Shown: positions 15,575-21,492 of the stretch, in pieces
How the letters are laid out: every line of letters starts with the position of its first letter
Numbering within the stretch: the first letter of the stretch is position 1
NCBI GenBank assembly: GCA_014383605.1
Contig: JACNHM010000396.1
Span: 1-21,492 of the forward strand
From: Chloroflexota bacterium
Lineage (GTDB): Bacteria; Chloroflexota; Anaerolineae; UBA3071
Reading direction: 5' to 3'
DNA length: 21,492 bases
The notes under the pieces: model-generated
What the model saw: only the letters and a program-made list of their open reading frames with translations
The model's database searches: none
Told to the model about the DNA's origin: nothing
Translations under genes and position numbers: made by a program

Positions 15575-17306
15575 GGTTGGCCTTCCTGATCTCGTCCAAC
15601 ACTTCATCAGAGGTGAAGGGCACGCCGTCGTAACGGGTCACCGATTGCACCTCCAGCCCCAGCGTGGCGCGCAGCAGGTGCGCGAATTGGCCGCTGTAGT
15701 TTTCCTCCGACACCAGCACCGTGCGCGCCGAGGCCACGAAATCCTGGATCTGCGCTTCTGGCAGCGGGCTCAGCAGCTTCACGGCCAGCGCGCCGGCAGC
15801 AATGCCTTCCTGCTGGGCCTGATCCACCGCCTCCCACACGGCGCCGGCCGTGGAGCCCCAACAGAGCACGGCGATCTCCGGCTGCGCTGCGCCGCGGCGG
15901 GCCACCACCTCCTCGTCTTCAGCCGCCGCCAGCGCCGTGCGCAGCTTGCGGAACCGCTTGCGCATCATTTCTTCGTGGTTACGCGGATCGTAGCTGGGCG
16001 CACCGCTGGGCAGATGCTCCAGCCCCTCGGCGGTGTACTGGCCGCCGGGCATCCCCGGCAGGGCCATGGGCGACACGCCGTTCTCTGTCACTTCATAACG
16101 CCGATAATCCTCCACCCGCCCGTCGGCATTGCGCGGCGGCCGCAGCCTCTCCGGCTGCGGCAGGTCGTTCAGGTGGAAGGGGGGCACCGTCTCCAGCCGC
16201 ATGGAGAGGGACTGGTCGCTGAGCACGATGGCCGGCGTCTGGTAGCGCTCGGCCAGGCTGAAGGCCTGCACCATCTGGTAGAAGCAGTCTTCCACCGAGG
16301 TGGGGGCGAGGACGAAACGGGGCGCTTCGTCGTGGCCGCCCAGCAGGGCCAGGAAGAGGTCGCCCTGGCCAGTCTTGGTGGGCATGCCCGTGCTGGGCCC
16401 GGCCCGCTGCACGTTGACGATGACCAGGGGCACTTCGGTCATGCTGGCCAGCCCCAGCAGTTCGATCATCAGCGCCAGCCCCGGCCCGGAGGTGGCGGTC
16501 AGGGCTTGCTGTCCACTGAACGACGCGCCGATGACCATGGCCAGGGCCGCCATCTCGTCCTCGGCCTGCACCAGCGTGCCGCCTACCTTGGGCAGCTCCC
16601 CGGCCAGGAACTCCATGATTCCCGTGGCCGGGGTGATGGGGTAACCGGCGAAGAAGCAGCAACCGGCGGCCAACGCGCCCAGGGCCAGCGCCTGGTTGCC
16701 CGAGAGCACCAGCCGCTCCTGCCGCTGCGTTTCCTCGACCTCTGGCAGCGTCATCCGCCCGTCTGAGGGGAACCGCTCTGCCGCATAGCGGTAACCGGCT
16801 TCCAGCGCTTGCAGGTTCTGCTCCAGAAGCCCCGCCCGCCGTCCCAGTTGCCTCTCGACCACCTGGCGGCCGTGCTCGGCGCTCAGGCCCAGCAGCCGGG
16901 CCACGGCGCCGGCGGCGATGATGTTCCTCCCGCGGGAGAAGCTGATCGCCTGCGCCAGGTCCGAGAGCGGCAGGGGATAGGTGGTGTGGTTGGCGCCCTC
17001 CGCCGGTTGCACGCTGCTATCGTGGATGAGCACGCTGCCCGCGTGGAGTTCTTCGCGGTGGAGATCATAGGCCTCCTGATTGAGCGCCACCAGCACGTCC
17101 AGGCGGTCTCCCTGCGAGGTCAGGGGCCGCGTGCTGACCCGCATCTGGTACAGCACGTGGCCGCCGCGGATCTCGGCGGGGTAGGTGCGGAAGGTGTAGA
17201 TCTCGAAACCGGCGCGGGCAGCGATGCGGGCCAGGATCTCGCCCAAGGTCACGATCCCCTCGCCCGATTCCCCGCCCAAGCGCATCACCAAGTCGTCTGC
17301 TGGCAT
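15564..17306 (-). CDS. korA: 2-oxoacid:ferredoxin oxidoreductase, fused gamma-alpha subunit
   Basis: This gene encodes 580 residues. The N-terminal gamma domain (about 1-190) begins LVMRLGGESGEGIVTLGEIL and includes TYPAEIRGGH, the CoA-binding half. The alpha domain (about 210-580) has GYPITPATGIMEFLA, the SFSGQQALTATSGPGLALM segment and GPSTGMPTKTGQGDL, all standard for the family's pyrimidine-binding part of the TPP site. The start is ATG 17306 with GGAGG about 7 bases upstream; the frame continues to 17645 but only through the promoter. A perfect consensus promoter lies 26 bp upstream. No separate ferredoxin-like delta subunit is encoded next to it, so this is the two-subunit type. It is cytoplasmic. 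Confidence 0.92.
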   Translation of the reverse strand: MPADDLVMRLGGESGEGIVTLGEILARIAARAGFEIYTFRTYPAEIRGGHVLYQMRVSTRPLTSQGDRLDVLVALNQEAYDLHREELHAGSVLIHDSSVQPAEGANHTTYPLPLSDLAQAISFSRGRNIIAAGAVARLLGLSAEHGRQVVERQLGRRAGLLEQNLQALEAGYRYAAERFPSDGRMTLPEVEETQRQERLVLSGNQALALGALAAGCCFFAGYPITPATGIMEFLAGELPKVGGTLVQAEDEMAALAMVIGASFSGQQALTATSGPGLALMIELLGLASMTEVPLVIVNVQRAGPSTGMPTKTGQGDLFLALLGGHDEAPRFVLAPTSVEDCFYQMVQAFSLAERYQTPAIVLSDQSLSMRLETVPPFHLNDLPQPERLRPPRNADGRVEDYRRYEVTENGVSPMALPGMPGGQYTAEGLEHLPSGAPSYDPRNHEEMMRKRFRKLRTALAAAEDEEVVARRGAAQPEIAVLCWGSTAGAVWEAVDQAQQEGIAAGALAVKLLSPLPEAQIQDFVASARTVLVSEENYSGQFAHLLRATLGLEVQSVTRYDGVPFTSDEVLDEIRKANHAQ

Positions 17307-17331
17307 GTCGTATCCTCCATTGGCGTCGGGG

Positions 17332-17360
17332 ATTATAAAGCGGCTGTGACTTCCTGTCAA
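17332..17360 (-). promoter_or_regulatory. Perfect consensus sigma-70 promoter for korAB
   Basis: On the minus strand TTGACA (17360-17355), exactly 17 bp, then TATAAT (17337-17332). Predicted +1 is near 17325, leaving a leader of about 20 nt with GGAGG. Confidence 0.8.
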
Positions 17361-17408
17361 AACCGAGTGGGCTGCAAAAGCCCGACGCGATTCTCCGCCG
17401 ACGTCAAT

Positions 17409-17437
17409 TTGACTCCTCAGTGGTTTGGTGATAAAAT
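17409..17437 (+). promoter_or_regulatory. Promoter of the surface protein
   Basis: TTGACT (17409-17414), a 17-bp spacer, and TAAAAT (17432-17437), divergent from the korAB promoter 48 bp away. Predicted +1 near 17444. Confidence 0.65.
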
Positions 17438-17443
17438 AGTTGC

Positions 17444-17741
17444 GTATTCCTCTGTCTTCGTTCCGGCTTTTGCCCCTCCCTATGCGCAATGAGCGATGGG
17501 GAAAGCGCTGGGGCAGGGTTATTGCGAAGCTTTCTCCACTCCTCTCCGTTCGCAATGCCGGCAAAAATCGGAACGACTTCCACCCCGGTCTGGCAATCCT
17601 AATGAACGTCTTAGCTATCGCGTGCCCTTTCTTGCCGGACGGCAAGTAGCTCCTGTTTTCCTGTCTTCAAAGCCCACGGCGAGGAGACGGCGACGCGGAA
17701 GAGTGCAGAAAGTTGCCTTGCGCAAAAGGAGGGCTACACAA
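17444..17741 (+). other. Long (about 300 nt) untranslated leader of the surface protein
   Basis: Between the predicted transcription start and the ATG at 17742 there is no convincing gene. A 7-bp inverted repeat CTTGCCG/CGGCAAG (17631-17646) and the AAAGGAGG ribosome site (from about 17726) can be seen. An open frame runs through it in phase with the surface protein from GTG/ATG-like codons, but it lacks a ribosome site and would bury the signal peptide. A structured regulatory leader is possible; I could not match it to a known riboswitch. Confidence 0.4.
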
Positions 17742-20700
17742 ATGTACCGTAAACTCATCATCATCACCGTCGCGGGTGTGTTGCTGATCACCCTCTTGCT
17801 GGCGGGCTCGACTGCGGCGCAGGGGTCCGTGCCCTTGCGTCCGCGTGACTATCCGCAAACCGGGACGGCGCGGGAAGTCTGGCTGACGACACGGGCCGAC
17901 CGGCCTGAAGACCTGTGGGCGCCCCAGCCAGGCTTCCAGCGCTGGCCTTTCGGGCCGGTTGGAGGGAGACCAGGCGCCGTCGCGGCCAGGCCGGGCAGCC
18001 CCCTGCCGCTGAGCGGCGGGCAGGCTGAGGCTGCCAGCCCCGTGCATCTCTCGGTTACCCCCGCGATCACCCTCTCCCTCACCTTCGACAGCTTTTTCGG
18101 CTACACCGCCGCGAACGCCACCGTCACCGCCACCCTCAAAACCGGAGAGACGTTCAAGGGTCTGGCCGTGGCCCTGGTGGACGGCCTGGGCTGGCTGGGG
18201 AACACCTCCTTCTTCGATCAGGGGAGGGCAGTGGACGTCGCCCCCGGCGACACGGCTGACTTCTTCGTCAACGGGGCCCAGACCACCGTCACCTTGCCCA
18301 CCATCACCGGCCGCGTGGACCCGGCCACCGACGTCGTCTCCGGCACCATCGCCGTCGTGCCCTTGCCGGCCAACCTCACCATCACCGTGCACGGCAGGAG
18401 CCGCGTCGTCGCCAGCGACGCCGCCGGCAACTTCACCACCGACTGGACCGGCACCGCCGACATCGGCCAGGACGACCAGGCCGACGTGAGTTACGAGATG
18501 ACCGGTGGCTTCTGGGCGATGGCCAATCTCTTCCCGCAAAACGGGGTTACCGTGTACGGGGACTGGAACGGCGTGTGGGGCTACACCGCCCCCGGTGAGA
18601 CGGTCACCGTGACCCTCCGTGCCGGCGATGGCACCCTCAAAGAAAGCGGCACCGCCATGGCCGACGCCACGACCGGTGGATGGTGGTACGTGACCAGCGC
18701 GGACATCGTGCCCGGCGACCAGGTGGAAGTCCAGGTCGGCGGGGAGACCCTCACCAGCACGGTGAGCGAGATCACCGCCGCGGTGGACGTGGCTGCCGAT
18801 ACGGTATCGGGCACCGGCCCGGCCAGTTCGAACCTCATGGTCAGCTTCCAGACATGGGAGGGCACCTGGAGCCATTCCCTGGAGCGGACCGTGCCCACCG
18901 CCCCTGACGGCAGTTTCAACGCTGACTTCTCCGCCGACGGGCTCGGCCGCTACCGGGGCTGGGGCTACGCCATCCACGCCGACACCCCCCGCGCCGATAC
19001 GTCCGTATTCCTCGCCGCGCCGATAGCCCAGGTCAATCAGACCCTGGATGACATCTGGGGGCTGGCCGCGCCGGGCGCCGAGGTGACCATCACTCTCACC
19101 GATTCCACAGGGGCGGTCAAAGACGTTCAGACAGCCACGGCCGATCCCGGCAGCGGCTACTTCGAGGCGGACTTCGCCGCCGACGTCGTTCCCGGCGATA
19201 CGGTGCAGGCAGCCGGCACAGGCATCGCGGCCACGGTGCCCATCACCACTCTCACCGCCGCCGCCGACCGCACGGCCGATACGGTTTCCGGCTCGGCCGC
19301 GCCCAATGCCTCCCACCTGCGGGTGCGCCGCTGGGATAGCCCCCAGAACGTCAACGGCCCCTACTACGAAAGAGGCGGTTTCGCCAGCGATGCTTCCGGG
19401 GCCTACACCACCGACCTGAGTGCCGAGGTGGACCTGCACAGCAACCACGGGGGCGAAGTCCAGTATCACACGGACGACGACCCCGACGAGCACACGCAGG
19501 CTGTGCACTACTGGACGCCGTACCTGCTGGTGGCCGCTACCTACGACTGGACCTGGGGCCAGACGACCCTGCCGGGTGTCCCGGTGACTCTCTCCCTGTT
19601 GGATTCTACCGGTGCTACCAAGGCCACTACCACCGTCACCGGTGACCCACCCGACGGCAGCTTTTGGGTGGATTGGCCCAAGTTCGGGGCGACGGTTGAG
19701 CCGGGCGACCGGGTGGTGATGGACGCCGGCACCTTCACCGACACCGTGACCGTTGTCGGCGTGGACGCCACGGTGGACGCCGACGCCGACCTGGTGACCG
19801 GCACCGGCCCGGCCTGGAGCCTGCTCTGGGTGCAGGTGTGGTGGAGCTGGCCGCCCCTATACGTCCCCACCGACGGCCAGGGGAACTTCGTGGCCGACTT
19901 CTCCGGCATCCAGGACATCGAGCCCGGCGAGCTGGTGCAGGTGGGGTACACCGACGAGAACTTCCACGACGTGGTCCACGAGTTCATGGAACCCCACCTC
20001 CTGGTGCGCGCCAACCGCACCCACGACTGGGTGCAGGGCGAGGCGCCGCAGGACACCAACGTCGTGGTGCGGTTGCTGCGCGGCGGCCAGGAGATCGGCC
20101 GCGGCGAGAGCCACACCGGCGGCGGCACGGGGTTCAACACGAGCATCTGGGACGAGCACGGCAAGGAGCGGGTGGATATCCAAACCGGCGACGTGGTGGA
20201 AGTCACGGCCGGCACCCTGTCGGCGACGGTGGTCATGGTGGACATGAGCGGCAGCGTGGATGCCGCGGCCAATACCGTCTCTGGCCAGGTCTTCGGCGTG
20301 CCCTATCCGGCCAACGTGCGCGTTGAGGTCTGGGTGCAAGACGGCCAGAGCCGGGACGTCCAGACCGATGGCGCCGGCAACTTCCTCGTGGACTTCGGCA
20401 CGTTCGACATGGAGCAGGGCAACGACATCGGCATCTGGTACGTGCAGCCGGATGGTCACATGGCCGGCATCGTGCGCAGCGACTTCGCCCTGGGGACCGA
20501 GCTCACAAGTGATGGCTTCCATGGGCAGACAGCCCCCAATGCCCGGGTGGACCTGATCCTCAGCACGCCTGGTCAGCTCATGGGGGGTGTGAAGGGCACG
20601 ACCACGGTCTGGGCCAACGACGAAGGCCAGTTCGGCGGTGGCTTCACGGGTGAGGACGGCAAGAAATGGGTGGACATCGCACCCGGCGACATCATCGAGG

Positions 20701-21485
20701 GCCAGACCGCTGGCAAGACCGCCACGTTGAACATCCCTTCGCCGCTCACAGCGATCTACGATCATGTAGCCAACACCGTCTGCGGCCAGGCGCCGCCAGG
20801 GACGCAGTTGACCGTGGACCTCTGGAAGGTGGGCATGGAGTCCATTACGGTCGGTGCCAGTGGCGACTACTGTGTGGACTTCAGCACGTACGGCGATCCG
20901 CAGATCTGGAATGAGGGAACCATCTCACTCTCTGTCGCCGGCGGCTTTCGCGTCTCGCTCAACTTCGGCAGCCTCACGCCCGATCTGTGGGTGCAGAAGT
21001 GGGGCGACGACCAGCCTGCGGTGGGCCGCGAGTTCCACTGGTTCCTGCGGGTGGGCAATAGCGAACAGGCCAGCGCCGCGGCCAGCAACGTGACCGTGAC
21101 CGATACGCTGCCGCCCGGCACGACCTTTGTGGCCGAGAGCACCGGCACGGCGACCGTGGTCGGCAATCAGGTGATCATGAACCTGGGCACACTGGAGATC
21201 GGCCAGGAACGCACCATCACGCTGACCGTGCGCGTGGACGCCAGCGTTCCGCCGGGTACCGATCTGGAGAACTGCGTGCAGGTTGGCAGTGGCAACTGGG
21301 AACGCGACGCCGGCAACAACGGCGCCTGCGACCGCCGCCAGGTCGTCCCCGACGAGGTGGATGTGTGGGTCGGCAAATGGGCCGGACCTAAGCAGGAACT
21401 CTGCAGTAACATAGAACTTTACCAATCTAGAATCTTGGCTGCTACCTCCATGCGGAGCCGGTGCCCACTGATCAGTTTGATCTGA
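17742..21485 (+). CDS. Secreted six-repeat beta-domain surface protein with DUF11, 3' end probably broken
   Basis: This gene encodes up to 1247 residues from ATG 17742, which has AAAGGAGG at about 9 bases and starts a clear signal peptide (MYRKLIIITVAGVLLITLLLAG.., 1 to about 28). From about residue 112 six tandem modules of 159-166 residues follow (starting near 112, 277, 437, 603, 762, 925). Each has a half like WGYTAPGETVTVTL..PGDxVxV and a half like VDxxADTVSGxGP..DGxGNFxxDFS, probably two small beta-sandwich folds. A DUF11 domain follows at about 1080-1190 (VTVTDTLPPGTTFV, ITLTVRVDASVPPGT). DVWVGKWAGP then resembles the start of a second DUF11 repeat but turns abruptly into KQELCSN.. and stops. 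The architecture is that of exported cell-surface or sheath proteins; no anchor is present in the visible end. Function is unknown. Confidence 0.82.
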   Translation: MYRKLIIITVAGVLLITLLLAGSTAAQGSVPLRPRDYPQTGTAREVWLTTRADRPEDLWAPQPGFQRWPFGPVGGRPGAVAARPGSPLPLSGGQAEAASPVHLSVTPAITLSLTFDSFFGYTAANATVTATLKTGETFKGLAVALVDGLGWLGNTSFFDQGRAVDVAPGDTADFFVNGAQTTVTLPTITGRVDPATDVVSGTIAVVPLPANLTITVHGRSRVVASDAAGNFTTDWTGTADIGQDDQADVSYEMTGGFWAMANLFPQNGVTVYGDWNGVWGYTAPGETVTVTLRAGDGTLKESGTAMADATTGGWWYVTSADIVPGDQVEVQVGGETLTSTVSEITAAVDVAADTVSGTGPASSNLMVSFQTWEGTWSHSLERTVPTAPDGSFNADFSADGLGRYRGWGYAIHADTPRADTSVFLAAPIAQVNQTLDDIWGLAAPGAEVTITLTDSTGAVKDVQTATADPGSGYFEADFAADVVPGDTVQAAGTGIAATVPITTLTAAADRTADTVSGSAAPNASHLRVRRWDSPQNVNGPYYERGGFASDASGAYTTDLSAEVDLHSNHGGEVQYHTDDDPDEHTQAVHYWTPYLLVAATYDWTWGQTTLPGVPVTLSLLDSTGATKATTTVTGDPPDGSFWVDWPKFGATVEPGDRVVMDAGTFTDTVTVVGVDATVDADADLVTGTGPAWSLLWVQVWWSWPPLYVPTDGQGNFVADFSGIQDIEPGELVQVGYTDENFHDVVHEFMEPHLLVRANRTHDWVQGEAPQDTNVVVRLLRGGQEIGRGESHTGGGTGFNTSIWDEHGKERVDIQTGDVVEVTAGTLSATVVMVDMSGSVDAAANTVSGQVFGVPYPANVRVEVWVQDGQSRDVQTDGAGNFLVDFGTFDMEQGNDIGIWYVQPDGHMAGIVRSDFALGTELTSDGFHGQTAPNARVDLILSTPGQLMGGVKGTTTVWANDEGQFGGGFTGEDGKKWVDIAPGDIIEGQTAGKTATLNIPSPLTAIYDHVANTVCGQAPPGTQLTVDLWKVGMESITVGASGDYCVDFSTYGDPQIWNEGTISLSVAGGFRVSLNFGSLTPDLWVQKWGDDQPAVGREFHWFLRVGNSEQASAAASNVTVTDTLPPGTTFVAESTGTATVVGNQVIMNLGTLEIGQERTITLTVRVDASVPPGTDLENCVQVGSGNWERDAGNNGACDRRQVVPDEVDVWVGKWAGPKQELCSNIELYQSRILAATSMRSRCPLISLI

Positions 21486-21492
21486 GCTTGGT
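21390..21492. other. Compositional and homology break at the window end
   Basis: From about 21390 the sequence changes from GC-rich codon use to near 50% G+C, and the protein loses its similarity to the preceding DUF11 repeat. Residues include C, Y, Q, I and S runs unlike the rest. No inverted terminal repeat or known insertion sequence end could be recognised. An insertion, a rearrangement or a chimeric assembly end are the alternatives. Confidence 0.45.

Noticed and set aside
17496..17741. 82-residue N-terminal extension of the surface protein
   Set aside because: It would place the hydrophobic signal peptide internally; ATG 17742 has a strong AAAGGAGG site.
17444..17741. Cyclic-di-GMP (GEMM) riboswitch in the surface-protein leader
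   Set aside because: Fragments such as GGCAAGTAGC and CAAAGCCCACGG recall parts of the consensus, but their order is wrong and the core GCAAACC and GACGCAAAGCC boxes are missing.
17667..19508. 613-residue minus-strand open frame
   Set aside because: It is the shadow of the surface-protein repeats; low-complexity G/V/H/A translation and no ribosome site or promoter.

Overview
The window is GC-rich (by eye roughly two thirds G+C in coding DNA) and densely coded on both strands. Coding style and gene content suggest a Chloroflexota bacterium (Anaerolineae-like), probably from a metagenome assembly: a WD40 protein, a two-subunit 2-oxoacid:ferredoxin oxidoreductase, a B12-mutase small subunit with MeaB, a RpoD/SigA sigma factor and a long DUF11-type surface protein. 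This assignment is inference; no rRNA or tRNA gene is present to confirm it.

Layout. 1-291: end of a WD40-repeat protein (+). 408-1358: HAD-like hydrolase (+), convergent with a GPH/MFS sugar transporter (1455-2765, -). A divergent promoter pair separates the transporter from a zinc-dependent alcohol/polyol dehydrogenase (2989-4032, +). The dehydrogenase converges on a minus-strand group read in the order response regulator (7885-7163), sensor kinase (7065-5659), M3-like peptidase (5550-4078). 8016-9002: glyoxylate/hydroxypyruvate reductase-type dehydrogenase (+). 9384-12358: a plus-strand operon of B12-binding mutase subunit, MeaB chaperone GTPase, GNAT acetyltransferase and ribose-phosphate pyrophosphokinase; the last three overlap by 4 bp at each junction. 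17306-12365 (-): korA, korB, a methyltransferase with a C-terminal zinc ribbon, and the primary sigma factor. 17742-21485 (+): a secreted protein with six repeats of about 163 residues and a DUF11 domain, whose end looks broken.

The most unusual signal is non-coding. Six intergenic gaps in the first 10 kb each hold a quasi-palindrome whose two arms are tandem arrays of a short word with a 7-bp (sometimes 7/8-bp) period. The word differs from gap to gap, but the architecture is constant: G-richer word on the left arm, its reverse complement on the right. Five neighbouring stop codons lie inside these elements. I know no named repeat class with this design. They do not behave as copies of a single mobile element.

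A second notable signal is a pair of canonical parS centromere sites (TGTTTCACGTGAAACA) 22 bp apart, just upstream of the methyltransferase-sigma factor genes. This suggests the window is close to the chromosome origin. Several sigma-70-type promoters can be read directly, including a perfect TTGACA-N17-TATAAT for korAB and one that would make the response-regulator mRNA leaderless.
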